This document shows positions 53,251 to 62,308 of a stretch of DNA of 64,000 nucleotides, piece by piece; position 1 is the stretch's first letter; every line of letters begins with the position of its first letter. The notes beneath the pieces were generated by a model, which made no database searches, had not been told where the DNA came from, and saw only the letters and a list, made by a program, of their open reading frames with translations. The stretch covers positions 1-64,000 of the forward strand of contig CADATZ010000016.1 in the NCBI GenBank assembly GCA_902791025.1, written 5' to 3'. The translations under genes were made by a program, and so were the position numbers. Origin of the DNA: an uncultured Chloroflexota bacterium. Its GTDB lineage: Bacteria > Chloroflexota > Anaerolineae > Anaerolineales > Anaerolineaceae.

Positions 53251-53317
53251 ATTGGTGCTGAATTCAGTAATAAACCGATCGTTATGATAGATGATTATAT
53301 GAAGCAGTTGGATTAAC

Positions 53318-53346
53318 TGAACTTTGAATTATGAACTCTGAACTTT
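53318..53346. repeat. 7-bp repeat tract upstream of polA
   Basis: TGAACTT, TGAATTA, TGAACTC and TGAACTT in 7-base steps end 16 bases before the polA start. An almost identical tract sits at 59996-60023 in front of uvrC. Confidence 0.6.
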
Positions 53347-53362
53347 TTATAGAGAGGCGAAG

Positions 53363-56149
53363 ATGACAAAAACCTTATACCTTATAGACGGACACGCGAT
53401 TGCGTACCGCGCTTACTTTGCGATAACTGCCGGGCAGGATACATCCCGCTGGGTGACACCCGAGGGAGAGCCGACTGCCGGGACCTATGGATTTGCCTCG
53501 ATCCTGCTCCGTCTGTTGGAAAACAATCATCCGGATTATCTGGCGGTTGCCTTTGATATCGGCAAGACCTTCCGCAATGATTTATTCCCAGCCTACAAAG
53601 GGACCCGGGCAAAAATGCCTGATGATCTGCGTCCTCAAATCACCCGGATGCGTGAACTGGTCGATACCTTAGGCGTTCCGCGTCTTGAGGTGGAAGGTTT
53701 TGAGGCTGATGATGTGCTGGGAAGCACTGCCAAACAAATGGCAGCCAAAGGGTATAACGTGAAAATCATCACCGGTGACCGTGACCTTCTTCAGCTCGTG
53801 GATGAGAAGATCATCGTGTCCCTGCCCGGTGGGAAAATGTCAGATTCAAAAGACTACACGCCGAAAATGGTAAAGGATTTCCTTGGCGTAATGCCGGAAC
53901 AGGTGGTCGACTATAAAGCACTTGTCGGCGACCCATCTGACAATTATCCGGGGGTCCCCGGTATCGGTCCAAAAACTGCGGTAACATTGCTCGATACTTA
54001 CGGTACGCTGGAAAATATCTATGCGAATACCAATAAACTAAAGGGTGCGGTCAAGACAAAAATCGAAAATAACCGCGAAAGCGCCTTTCTCAGCCAGAAT
54101 CTGGCAAGGATCCGCACCGATCTGCCGGAATATTTCCAGATCGAAGAGGCATCTACCGCAAATATTGACTTTCCGGCGATGGACCGTTTGTTCCGAACAC
54201 TGCATTTCAACACACTGCTGCCAAAGCTGCGGAAGCTTTCCTCCGCCTATCAGCAGGACGAAGATCAGCCTTCTCTCTTTGGAGAAAGTATCCTGCCGCA
54301 GGAGGAAGAGAAGGCTTACGAAAACCATACCGTAATCGTAGACAACGCAGCGGTTTTGAATGAACTTGCCGCGAAGCTGCGATCCGCTGTCATGATCTCT
54401 CTGGATACGGAAACTACGGGCGTCGACCCGATGTCCTGTGACCCGGTTGGATTCTCGTTTGCCATTGAACCGGGGACCGGGTATTACATTCCGGTGGGGC
54501 ATAGAACCGGTGACGAACAGCTTCCGCTCGAAACTGTCAGAGAAAAACTCGGCGCAATTCTTGCGGATGAATCAATTTCAAAGGCCGGTCACAACATCAA
54601 GTACGATATGATCGTACTGGCTCGCTGCGGTATGCCGGTGAAAGGTGTTCGCTTTGACAGCATGATCGCGGGTTGGATCCTTGATCCGGAATCCCGTCAG
54701 CTTGGGTTGAAACCGATGGCGAAATCCATGCTGGGGATTCATATGACAGAGATCGAAACCCTGATCGGAAAGGGAAAGCAGCAGATCACCATGGATCAGG
54801 TCCCGGTGAAAGCCGCAGCGCCTTATGCTGCCGCGGATGCGGAGGTGGTCCTGCAATTGATGCCAGTCCTGCGGAATAAAATGCAGGACGAGCAGACAGA
54901 ACATATCTTTGAAGAGCTGGAGATCCCGCTGATCCCGGTTTTGACGGATATGGAAATGCGCGGTATCCTGCTGGACCGTGATTTTCTGGATAAGATGTCC
55001 GTCGATTTGGCAGAGCGGTTGGTTTCGCTGGAAAAAGAGATTTACGATCTGGTCGGGTATCCCTTCAATATCAACTCCACGCAGCAACTTTCCGCGGCGC
55101 TGTTCAACACGCTGGGACTGATTCCGCCGCGGACAGCGAAAAAGACATCCTCCGGCAATTATTCCACTGCCGCTGATGTGCTGGAGGAAATGCGCGGAGA
55201 GCATCCGGTCATTGACAAAATTCTTGAGTATCGTGAGATCGGCAAATTGAAGAGCACTTATACCGACACCCTGCCGGAAAGTATTGACAAAAACACCGGG
55301 CGGGTGCATACCTCCTTCAATCAAACCGGGACGGTCACCGGTCGTCTGGCGTCATCCTCACCGAATCTGCAGAACATTCCCACACGCACGGAACTGGGAA
55401 AACAGATCCGCACAGCCTTCACGGCAGCACCGGACTGTCAGCTGCTTTCGGTGGACTACAGCCAGATCGAACTGCGGATCGTTGCGCATATGTCCGGCGA
55501 TGAAGCCATGACCGCAGCCTTCCAGGCCGGACAGGACATTCACGCGGCAACTGCTGCAGCAATCTATCACTGTGACATCAGCGAAGTTACCAAAGAACAG
55601 CGCCGTCATGCCAAGGCCATCAACTTTGGCCTGATCTATGGAATGAGTGCCTTTGGTCTTTCCAAGTCCACCGGTCTAACGCCAGCCGAGGCTACAGCCT
55701 TTGTAAAAGCATATTTTGAACAGTTTCCAAAAGTCAGCGCTTTTCTGGAGGGATTGAAGCAGACAGCTTCAAAACAGGGCTGGGTGCAGACACTTGCGGG
55801 CAGAAAACGTTATTTTCCCAATTTAAAGCGGGAAATGAATTACAATTTACGTAACCGGGAAGAACGCGAGGCGATCAACGCTCCGGTTCAGGGTACCTCT
55901 GCTGATATTCTGAAGGCTGCCATGATCAAACTTCCCGCTGAACTGGAGAAGCAGGGACTGCATGCTTCCATTCTGCTGCAGGTTCATGATGAACTGATGC
56001 TGGAGGTTCCGGAGAATGAACTTGAATCAACGCGAGCAGTGGTTCAAAATGTGATGGAAACCATCACCGAACTTTCCGTCCCGCTGATCACCGAGGCGAA
56101 ATGCGGGAAAAACTGGGGAAATTTAACAGAAGTTAAAAGTTTGGATTGA
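53363..56149 (+). CDS. polA: DNA polymerase I
   Basis: A 928-residue replication and repair polymerase with all three domains. The 5' nuclease (about 1-300) starts LYLIDGHAIAYRAYFA and includes GDRDLLQLV. The proofreading domain (about 325-520) keeps its acidic residues: SLDTETTGVDP, KAGHNIKYDM and YAAADAEVVL. The polymerase domain (about 540-928) has motif A DYSQIELRI, motif B RRHAKAINFGLIYGMSAFG and motif C QVHDELMLE. The intact exonuclease is notable since many Gram-positive PolI proteins have lost it. GAGAGGCGAAG precedes the ATG. Confidence 0.97.
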   Translation: MTKTLYLIDGHAIAYRAYFAITAGQDTSRWVTPEGEPTAGTYGFASILLRLLENNHPDYLAVAFDIGKTFRNDLFPAYKGTRAKMPDDLRPQITRMRELVDTLGVPRLEVEGFEADDVLGSTAKQMAAKGYNVKIITGDRDLLQLVDEKIIVSLPGGKMSDSKDYTPKMVKDFLGVMPEQVVDYKALVGDPSDNYPGVPGIGPKTAVTLLDTYGTLENIYANTNKLKGAVKTKIENNRESAFLSQNLARIRTDLPEYFQIEEASTANIDFPAMDRLFRTLHFNTLLPKLRKLSSAYQQDEDQPSLFGESILPQEEEKAYENHTVIVDNAAVLNELAAKLRSAVMISLDTETTGVDPMSCDPVGFSFAIEPGTGYYIPVGHRTGDEQLPLETVREKLGAILADESISKAGHNIKYDMIVLARCGMPVKGVRFDSMIAGWILDPESRQLGLKPMAKSMLGIHMTEIETLIGKGKQQITMDQVPVKAAAPYAAADAEVVLQLMPVLRNKMQDEQTEHIFEELEIPLIPVLTDMEMRGILLDRDFLDKMSVDLAERLVSLEKEIYDLVGYPFNINSTQQLSAALFNTLGLIPPRTAKKTSSGNYSTAADVLEEMRGEHPVIDKILEYREIGKLKSTYTDTLPESIDKNTGRVHTSFNQTGTVTGRLASSSPNLQNIPTRTELGKQIRTAFTAAPDCQLLSVDYSQIELRIVAHMSGDEAMTAAFQAGQDIHAATAAAIYHCDISEVTKEQRRHAKAINFGLIYGMSAFGLSKSTGLTPAEATAFVKAYFEQFPKVSAFLEGLKQTASKQGWVQTLAGRKRYFPNLKREMNYNLRNREEREAINAPVQGTSADILKAAMIKLPAELEKQGLHASILLQVHDELMLEVPENELESTRAVVQNVMETITELSVPLITEAKCGKNWGNLTEVKSLD

Positions 56150-56195
56150 TAAATCAGAAGTTGTTCTTCTGAGAGATGTTGCTAACGAATGACTA

Positions 56196-56786
56196 ATGAC
56201 TGAAAGCTTTGAAAACGAAGGCAAATTACTTGAAATGGCCGTTCAAGGGTCTCTTGAGGCATTTAACAGTCTGGTGACGTATTATCAGACCGCTGTGTAT
56301 AATACGGCACTGCGGATCATGTGTGACGCAGCTCGCGCGGATGATATTACGCAGACTGCGTTCATCAATGCCTGGAAACATATCGGAAATTTCAGCGGTA
56401 CATCTTTCAAGCCCTGGATCCTGCGCATCACCATCAACGCCTGTTATGATGAGCTTCGCCGTCTCAAACGCCATCCGGAGCAGGAACTCGTTCCGCAATC
56501 ACAGGACAGCGAAGAGGAAAATGAAGATGTGCCCTGGCTCATCGATCCCTCTGAATCCCCCGTGGAACAAATCGAACGCCAGGATCGTCAGGAATCCATC
56601 AAGAACTGTTTTGAAGCCCTGCCGGATGTCTACCGGGCGGTCTTTATGCTCATTGATATTCATGAGATGGATTACCAGACTGTTGCGGATACACTGAAGG
56701 TCCCGCTGGGAACAGTGAAAAGCCGTCTGCTGCGGGCACGGCTGCGGATGCGGGATTGTTTGAAATCAAAAGGGAACTTTTTTTAG
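56196..56786 (+). CDS. ECF-type RNA polymerase sigma factor
   Basis: A 196-residue sigma-70-family regulator of the extracytoplasmic-function group. Region 2 is SLEAFNSLVTYYQTAVYNTA to DDITQTAFINAWKHI; region 4 is YRAVFMLIDIHEMDYQTVAD with the helix-turn-helix ending GTVKSRLLRARLRM (about residues 170-185). The anti-sigma factor follows after 46 bases, and the pair would respond to an envelope signal. An acidic linker (DSEEENEDVPW) between the regions is longer than usual. No clear target promoter is recognised in the window. Confidence 0.92.
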   Translation: MTESFENEGKLLEMAVQGSLEAFNSLVTYYQTAVYNTALRIMCDAARADDITQTAFINAWKHIGNFSGTSFKPWILRITINACYDELRRLKRHPEQELVPQSQDSEEENEDVPWLIDPSESPVEQIERQDRQESIKNCFEALPDVYRAVFMLIDIHEMDYQTVADTLKVPLGTVKSRLLRARLRMRDCLKSKGNFF

Positions 56787-56832
56787 TCGGCTAACGTTAG
56801 GTAATAAAAAAATAGACGTAAGAGCAGTGTTT

Positions 56833-57600
56833 ATGGATAAGGAAAAAATTTCACAAAAGGATTATGAACTTATCAACAGCTATCTGGACCAGGAGCTGGA
56901 CCGGAAGGATGTGCTTAAATTTGCCGAGCGAATGAGTGAAGATCCTGAAATCAGCACGGAGGTCGCGGATCTGATGAAGGTCAAAGCTATGGTGAAGGAG
57001 ATGCCTACCGTGGCGCCGCCGCGAAATTATATCCTGACCCGCGCTATGGCTGAAGAAGCCCGTCCCAAACCCTGGTGGGAGCGGCTGTTCCCGGTATTCC
57101 GTACGGCTGCCGCTTTTTGCGCGTTGGCTCTGGTGTTTACTTTCCTTTTCCCGTTCTTTCGGCAGCAGCGTGATCAGCAGGCAGTTCCCACCGAAAGTTC
57201 TTATTCCCAGGCTGTGCCGGCAGAATCAATGGACATGGATTATGAAGAGCCGGTTTATATGGAAAAATCACTCTCCCTTTACGATGAAGAGATCGTTTTG
57301 GACGAGCGGGATTACGCCGGTTCTGCACAGGAGTCCTATCATGCTGTGATGCCCTCCTTTGGCGTGATGGGAGGGAACCCGCGGATCGAATACCTGATGC
57401 GGCAGGAAGAAAATCAAAAAGCGATGAACGCAGTTCCGGATAATGCTCCATTGGCCGCTCCGGAAGGATATATCAGTGTTGAAGAGGCATCAGCCGCGCA
57501 GCGCAGTCTTGCGATAAAAATCATCCTCAGCGGTGGTTTACTGCTGAGCATCTGCGCGCTCGTTCTTTTACATAAACGCCGGAAGCAAATGGAACTGTAA
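56833..57600 (+). CDS. membrane anti-sigma factor
   Basis: A 255-residue protein. The N-terminal ~75 residues (KISQKDYELINSYLDQELDR) form a RseA/zinc-less anti-sigma-like helical domain. A membrane helix follows (AAAFCALALVFTFLFPFF, about residues 95-112), then an external Tyr/Met/Glu-rich segment. A second helix near the C-terminus (IKIILSGGLLLSICALVLL) ends with basic residues, so both ends are cytoplasmic. No HxxxCxxC zinc motif is present. Assignment rests on location directly after the sigma gene and on topology. The ATG at 56833 is used; a GTG 6 bases earlier is possible. Confidence 0.75.
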   Translation: MDKEKISQKDYELINSYLDQELDRKDVLKFAERMSEDPEISTEVADLMKVKAMVKEMPTVAPPRNYILTRAMAEEARPKPWWERLFPVFRTAAAFCALALVFTFLFPFFRQQRDQQAVPTESSYSQAVPAESMDMDYEEPVYMEKSLSLYDEEIVLDERDYAGSAQESYHAVMPSFGVMGGNPRIEYLMRQEENQKAMNAVPDNAPLAAPEGYISVEEASAAQRSLAIKIILSGGLLLSICALVLLHKRRKQMEL

Positions 57601-57759
57601 ACTGCATCATCAAAAATTTAAAATCATAAACTAACGCCTGAAAACGCGAATCTGGTAACTGTTTTTTCAAAAATACTATAAAATAGTAATATCGGAGTTT
57701 GACGGATCATACTCCGGAAATGAAAAATATGGACGCTCCCGGGCGTTTCAGGAGGATAT

Positions 57760-58581
57760 ATGCAATTTGTAATCATTTTTGCTCTGATCGTTTCAATTTT
57801 TGCCGTGATGTTTGCACTGCAGAACCCGGAAATTGTTACCCTGCATTTTATTATTTGGGATTTCCAACAGCCGTTGGCACTTTTCCTGCTGATTGCCATG
57901 GCCATTGGCGCACTGATCATTTCTATCCTTACCATTCCCGGATGGATCAAGAGCCGCCAACAGCGCAGCAAGCACCGCAAGGAAGTTGCTGAACTCGAAG
58001 ATAATCTCTCCAAGTATCGTTCCAATCTGATCGACGCGCAGAACAGCAATAAAGATCTGCGTCAGAAGATCCTTGAAATCGAAGAGGCCAAGGAATCTCT
58101 GGAACGAGCTCAGACAAAAGCTGAAGAAGAAATCAACGACCTGCATGAAGCGCTCAACAAGGCTGATCTCAGCACACAGGAAGCACAGCAGGCCCGCAAG
58201 GAAGCCATTGATGCCCGTGATAACATCAACCTGGCACTGCGTGAGCTGGAGATCAAGCTGGATGCCACTGAGGAATCCAAGGATACGTATAAAGGTCTGC
58301 TTGACAAGGTGACCAATGCGATCCCCTATGCGCTCCCGGGTTCCGGCGGTGAGGTTGACACCCTGATGGAAGAAGCCGCTCTGGATGCAATGCCGACAGC
58401 AATGGAAGAGTCATTAAAAGCTGAAGAAGCTGCCAAGGCTGAAGCTGCTGCCAAGGCTGAAGCTGCTGCCAAAGCTGAAGCAGTTGTTGAACCGGAACCG
58501 TCTCAAGAGCCCGAACCGGAAACAACTGTGCAGGAAGAAAAACCTGTCGAAGAAAAGAAGAAGCGTTTCGCTCTTTTCTAA
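57760..58581 (+). CDS. LapA-domain protein with long coiled coil
   Basis: A 273-residue membrane protein. Two N-terminal helices (FVIIFALIVSIFAVMFAL and ALFLLIAMAIGALIISIL) with the NPEIVTLHFI segment between them are the LapA (DUF1049) domain. A coiled coil of about 125 residues follows (from RSKHRKEVAELEDNL to ALRELEIKL), then an Ala/Lys/Glu repeat (EAAAKAEAAAKAEA) and a Pro/Glu-rich tail ending KKRFALF. LapA-type proteins act in envelope biogenesis. The coiled coil suggests a scaffolding role. A strong AGGAGG precedes the ATG. The 159-base gap upstream contains a TACTAT/ATAGTA dyad (57674-57688) overlapping a TATAAA box. Confidence 0.82.
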   Translation: MQFVIIFALIVSIFAVMFALQNPEIVTLHFIIWDFQQPLALFLLIAMAIGALIISILTIPGWIKSRQQRSKHRKEVAELEDNLSKYRSNLIDAQNSNKDLRQKILEIEEAKESLERAQTKAEEEINDLHEALNKADLSTQEAQQARKEAIDARDNINLALRELEIKLDATEESKDTYKGLLDKVTNAIPYALPGSGGEVDTLMEEAALDAMPTAMEESLKAEEAAKAEAAAKAEAAAKAEAVVEPEPSQEPEPETTVQEEKPVEEKKKRFALF

Positions 58582-58603
58582 AAAATCAATATTGAAAATC
58601 TAT

Positions 58604-58650
58604 GGGGACGATTTTCATCAAACTCTGTTTGAGTTATGAAAGTTGTCCCT
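58604..58650. repeat. palindrome with GGGGAC/GTCCC ends
   Basis: GGGGAC..TTTTCAT.AAACTC pairs imperfectly with GAGTT.TGAAAG..GTCCCT. It lies 23 bases after the LapA-like stop and may act as terminator. Its ends match the other palindromes in the window. Confidence 0.55.
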
Positions 58651-58754
58651 ATTCATTTGTCAGGAACATTTGTTGTCACACAAGCGTTAACAGCATGAAA
58701 AAAGCTTCTCTATGAAGGATGTACAGGGAAGAAATCTGACCTGGAGGTGTCTGA

Positions 58755-59741
58755 ATGATGAAAACCAAAGCCTTGAATACCATTTTTGCCGTATTGCTCT
58801 GCCTGTTCATTTTTACCGCTGCATATGCTCAAACAGACGAGGCGGTAATGTTGACCTCTGTAAAAACCGACAGTCCTGTTTCCCGCATGGTCTGGAATGA
58901 TACGGGAACTGTATTGACGCTGGTGAGCACAAACGCTGTGGAAAATATTGTTGTTTCCGCTCCATCTGAATCGGAAAGCTTTGCACTCGGTGAAAAATCA
59001 TATACACTGACCACATTGAGTGAAACCGGCGTTGTCGCAGCACTTTCTGATGACCGGGAAACGATTTATCTCTATGATCCATCATCTTACGGGAAGGAAA
59101 TTCAGACGATCACGCCCGGATTTATGATTCTTTCGGTTTCCGTATCCAAAGATGGTTCACAGGTATTGGCGGATTCCGCAGATCAGATTCGTACGGTCAT
59201 TTATGATGCGGAGAATGGTTCTGTAGTCCATGATCTTACCGGCTTTGAGACAGCTGCTCCGGTTTATGATTCCTCCCTTTCCGCGGATGGAAAGGCTGTC
59301 CTATGGCATGCCAGAGGGACCTTCGCGCTGCAAAATATCGCCGACGGTTCATTTGGCAAAACTGTTTCTTTGTGGGATTTCGCCTCTTCTTTTGAGCTTT
59401 CCCCGGATAACAGCCTGCTGGCCGTGGGGATCATCAATGATGATTATGAAAACGGCGCGGTTTTATTCTTTGATCCGCTCAGCGGAGCGGAAAAAGGGCG
59501 TGTGATCCTTGGGAAAACCTCCCCTTATGAATTGTCTTTCAGTGATGACAGCTCCGTTCTCTGGGCGGCTGATGCTGATACAGTTTACCAAATTGATCCG
59601 AAGAGCTTTGAAGCGGAGTCTCAAATGACACTTGTCGAGGCAGGCAGTGAAGCCCGAATCAGCCGTATCGCTTCCGCTCCCGATGGAAACTCCGCTGCCG
59701 TGCTGTTAAACAATGGCGACTTGCTTTTATTGAAGAAGTAA
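58755..59741 (+). CDS. exported beta-propeller-like protein
   Basis: A 328-residue protein with a signal peptide (LNTIFAVLLCLFIFTAAYAQ, cleavage after AYA). The mature part has repeated beta-strand units of about 40-50 residues, for example SRMVWNDTGTVLTLVSTN, ILSVSVSKDGSQVLADSADQ and FELSPDNSLLAVGIINDD. The pattern hydrophobic-S-x-D-G-S-x-L-A is typical of WD40/YVTN-type propellers. Such proteins are usually binding scaffolds at the cell surface. GGAGG precedes two adjacent ATG codons; the first is used. No catalytic motif is seen. Confidence 0.75.
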   Translation: MMKTKALNTIFAVLLCLFIFTAAYAQTDEAVMLTSVKTDSPVSRMVWNDTGTVLTLVSTNAVENIVVSAPSESESFALGEKSYTLTTLSETGVVAALSDDRETIYLYDPSSYGKEIQTITPGFMILSVSVSKDGSQVLADSADQIRTVIYDAENGSVVHDLTGFETAAPVYDSSLSADGKAVLWHARGTFALQNIADGSFGKTVSLWDFASSFELSPDNSLLAVGIINDDYENGAVLFFDPLSGAEKGRVILGKTSPYELSFSDDSSVLWAADADTVYQIDPKSFEAESQMTLVEAGSEARISRIASAPDGNSAAVLLNNGDLLLLKK

Positions 59742-59764
59742 AATCGATATTTAAGCGTAACTGT

Positions 59765-59935
59765 TCAGAACCCGAACTGTTACTATTCACGGGATGAGGG
59801 GTCGAACCTTTAGGTTCTTCCCCGCCGCCTTGGATCGTGATAAGCAAAACGACATGATGATTCGTCGGCAAGATGATGGGGACGGACCTGAAGGTCCGAC
59901 CCCGCTGGATGGCCCGTGAATAGTGAACCCGAACT
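59765..59935. repeat. nested palindromic MITE-like element containing REP copy 2
   Basis: Outer inverted arms are GTTACTATTCACGGG (59779-59793) and CCCGTGAATAGTGAAC (59913-59928). Inside lie a GGGGTCGAACC/GGTTCTTCCCC hairpin and a second copy of the 36-base element of 391-426 (59868-59903, two mismatches). Another GGGGACAGGCAG sequence follows at 59944-59955, ending in a T-rich stretch that could terminate the upstream gene. No coding sequence fits. Confidence 0.75.
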
Positions 59936-59995
59936 GACGCGCATGGGGACAGGCAGCTGTGCTGTCTTGCTTTTTTACTTAGTGCCGGCAATAAT

Positions 59996-60023
59996 TGAAC
60001 TTTGAAATTTGAACATTGAACAT
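59996..60023. repeat. 7-bp repeat tract upstream of uvrC
   Basis: TTGAACT, TTGAAAT, TTGAACA and TTGAACA in 7-base steps end 8 bases before the uvrC start, in the place where a ribosome site is expected. A nearly identical tract precedes polA. Confidence 0.6.
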
Positions 60024-60031
60024 TTATAAAA

Positions 60032-61903
60032 ATGATTGAAGTAAACGAATCCATAAAAAACACCCTCGCGACCCTGCCGAAAAAACCCGGCTGCTACCTG
60101 ATGAAAGACGCGGATGACAAAATTATCTACGTCGGGAAAGCCATCAACCTGCGCAACCGGGTCAAATCCTATTTCGTCAACGATGCCGGTCATACGGAAA
60201 AAACCCGGCAGCTGGTGCGGCATATCGATCATATCGAATGGGTGGTCGTTGAGTCAGAGCTTGAGGCTTTCATCCTGGAGATGAACCTCATCAAGCGCTA
60301 CCGTCCCCATTATAACATTCAGCTCAAAGACGATAAACGCTATCCCTATATCAAGATCAGCTTTCAGGACCCTTATCCGAAAATCACCGTGACTCGCCGC
60401 ATGGTGCATGACGGCTCCCGGTATTTCGGACCCTATACCAGCGTCTGGGCTGTGAATCAGACTTTGGACATGCTGCGCAAGGTTTTCCCTTACCTGAGCT
60501 GTGACAGAGAAATCACCGGAGCAGATCCCCGGGCATGCCTGTATTACGACATCAAGCTTTGTGCCGGACCCTGCATCGGCGCCATCACACAGGAAGAATA
60601 TCACCGGATGATGGAAAGTTTGGGTGATTTTCTGGATGGGAAATCCGATGAGATCATCAAAAAACTGCAGGCTGAAATGAAGGAAGCATCGGATAAGATG
60701 CTATACGAAAGAGCTGCGTTGCTGCGGGACCAGATCCAGGCAGCTGCCCGGGTGGTCGAGAAGCAGAAGATCGTCTCCTCAGAAGATATCGACTCCGACG
60801 TGATCGCTATTGCCCGTTCAGAGGATGAGTCCTGTGTGCAGATGTTCTTTGTCCGGTCCGGAAAGCTCATCGGGCAGGAATATTTTGTCCTGGAAGGTAC
60901 GGCAGGGGAAAATGACTCCGAAGTTCTGGAGGCTTTTATCCGTCAGTATTATGACCAGGCTGCCTCTGTTCCTCCGCAGATGCTGCTGCCGACAGACCTG
61001 GAAGAGACAAAGATCATCCACCAGTGGCTGCGCCAGAAACGCGGCGGGAAAAAGTTTGAGATCAAGGTCCCGCGCACCGGTGACTCAAAGGATCTCGTCA
61101 ATATGGCCACGGAAAATGCCATCGAGACCCTGCGGGCATTAAAAACGCAGTGGACCAACGATACCAGCAAACAAAACGAGGCACTTGCGGAATTGCAGAA
61201 TGCTCTCGGACTGCCGCAGGCACCGAACCGCATGGAGTGCTATGATATTTCCAACACACAGGGGACGAATTCCGTCGGCTCCATGGTGGTCTTCCTGCAG
61301 GGTGTCCCCGCAAAGAAGCATTACCGCCGCTTCAACATCAAAACAGTGGAAGGTCCGAACGATTTTGACAGTATGACCGAAGTGCTGACCCGGCGCATCA
61401 AACGCTGGGAGGCATCGAAGGAAAAGAACGCGGAAACCGGTGGAAAGGCGGATGAATCCTTCGCCATGCTGCCGGACTTGATTATCATGGACGGTGGAAA
61501 AGGTCAGTTGGGACGGGCAGTCGAGGTTTTGGATGAATTCGGCTTGACGGATAAAGTCCATGTAGTCGGACTTGCCAAGCGGGAAGAGGAACTCTTTTTG
61601 CCGCATCAGTCCGAATCGATTCTGCTGCCGCGCCATTCGCAGGGGCTTTACATGGTTCAGCGCATCCGCGATGAGGCGCACCGCTTCGCCATCACAAACC
61701 ACCGCAACCGCCGCACGAAAGCCGGTCTGGCCTCCCAACTGGAAAAGATCCCCGGTATCGGTCCGGTCAAGCGCAAAGCCCTGCTCAAAAAATTCGGTGA
61801 TATCGAAAGCATCGCAAACGCTCCCGTCGAGGAATTGGCGGTGGTCAAAGGGATCGATCCCGAACTGGCGCAAACCGTGCATGATTATCTGGAAACGCAT
61901 TGA
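60032..61903 (+). CDS. uvrC: excinuclease ABC subunit C
   Basis: A 623-residue nucleotide-excision repair endonuclease. It has the GIY-YIG nuclease domain at the N-terminus (KPGCYLMKDADDKIIYVGKA, about residues 14-33), the UVR motif that binds UvrB (EMKEASDKMLYERAALLRDQ, about 211-230), the RNase-H-like second nuclease (MECYDISNTQGTNSVGSMVV) and C-terminal helix-hairpin-helix repeats (IPGIGPVKRKALLKKFGDIE). Length is normal. No purine-rich ribosome site is seen; the 7-base repeat tract ends just upstream of the ATG. Confidence 0.97.
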   Translation: MIEVNESIKNTLATLPKKPGCYLMKDADDKIIYVGKAINLRNRVKSYFVNDAGHTEKTRQLVRHIDHIEWVVVESELEAFILEMNLIKRYRPHYNIQLKDDKRYPYIKISFQDPYPKITVTRRMVHDGSRYFGPYTSVWAVNQTLDMLRKVFPYLSCDREITGADPRACLYYDIKLCAGPCIGAITQEEYHRMMESLGDFLDGKSDEIIKKLQAEMKEASDKMLYERAALLRDQIQAAARVVEKQKIVSSEDIDSDVIAIARSEDESCVQMFFVRSGKLIGQEYFVLEGTAGENDSEVLEAFIRQYYDQAASVPPQMLLPTDLEETKIIHQWLRQKRGGKKFEIKVPRTGDSKDLVNMATENAIETLRALKTQWTNDTSKQNEALAELQNALGLPQAPNRMECYDISNTQGTNSVGSMVVFLQGVPAKKHYRRFNIKTVEGPNDFDSMTEVLTRRIKRWEASKEKNAETGGKADESFAMLPDLIIMDGGKGQLGRAVEVLDEFGLTDKVHVVGLAKREEELFLPHQSESILLPRHSQGLYMVQRIRDEAHRFAITNHRNRRTKAGLASQLEKIPGIGPVKRKALLKKFGDIESIANAPVEELAVVKGIDPELAQTVHDYLETH

Positions 61904-61917
61904 TTGTTAGTCTCGTG

Positions 61918-61946
61918 TTGCAAAAAGAAACACAATAGCGTACAAT
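61918..61946 (+). promoter_or_regulatory. promoter of the toxin-antitoxin pair
   Basis: TTGCAA (61918-61923) and TACAAT (61941-61946) are separated by exactly 17 bases, about 55 bases before the antitoxin ribosome site AAAGGTGG. Confidence 0.6.
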
Positions 61947-62005
61947 TATAGGCGGTTATTTTATAATTTCGAAAGATCCTGTTATAAAAACAAAGGTGGT
62001 GAACA

Positions 62006-62308
62006 ATGACAATGATGAAGACAGCAAATGTTAATGCCAGAATTCAACAGGATGTAAAACAACAGGCAGAATCTATTTTATCAAAAATTGGTTTACCGCG
62101 TTCAGTAGCTATTGATTTGTACTATAGACAGATCATAATGCACAATGGCATACCTTTCCCATTGACAATATCATCTGAAGTCCCCGTTCGCAGTTTGATG
62201 AGCGAAGAGGAATTTAACAAAATGATGCTCACGGGTTATGAACAGGTTATGTCGGATGAGGGCTATTCTGTTGATGAAGTCTTTGATGAATTGGAAGCCG
62301 GTTTATAA
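62006..62308 (+). CDS. RelB/DinJ-family antitoxin
   Basis: A 100-residue antitoxin. The N-terminus has the ribbon-helix-helix pattern of RelB/DinJ: TANVNARIQQDVKQQAESIL, then SKIGLPRSVAIDLYYRQII and the typical NGIPFPL. The C-terminal acidic part (SEEEFNKMMLTGYEQVM and DEVFDELEAG) wraps the toxin. The ribbon would bind the operon's own promoter. The stop overlaps the toxin start by one base (TAATG), the usual arrangement for such pairs. Confidence 0.88.
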   Translation: MTMMKTANVNARIQQDVKQQAESILSKIGLPRSVAIDLYYRQIIMHNGIPFPLTISSEVPVRSLMSEEEFNKMMLTGYEQVMSDEGYSVDEVFDELEAGL

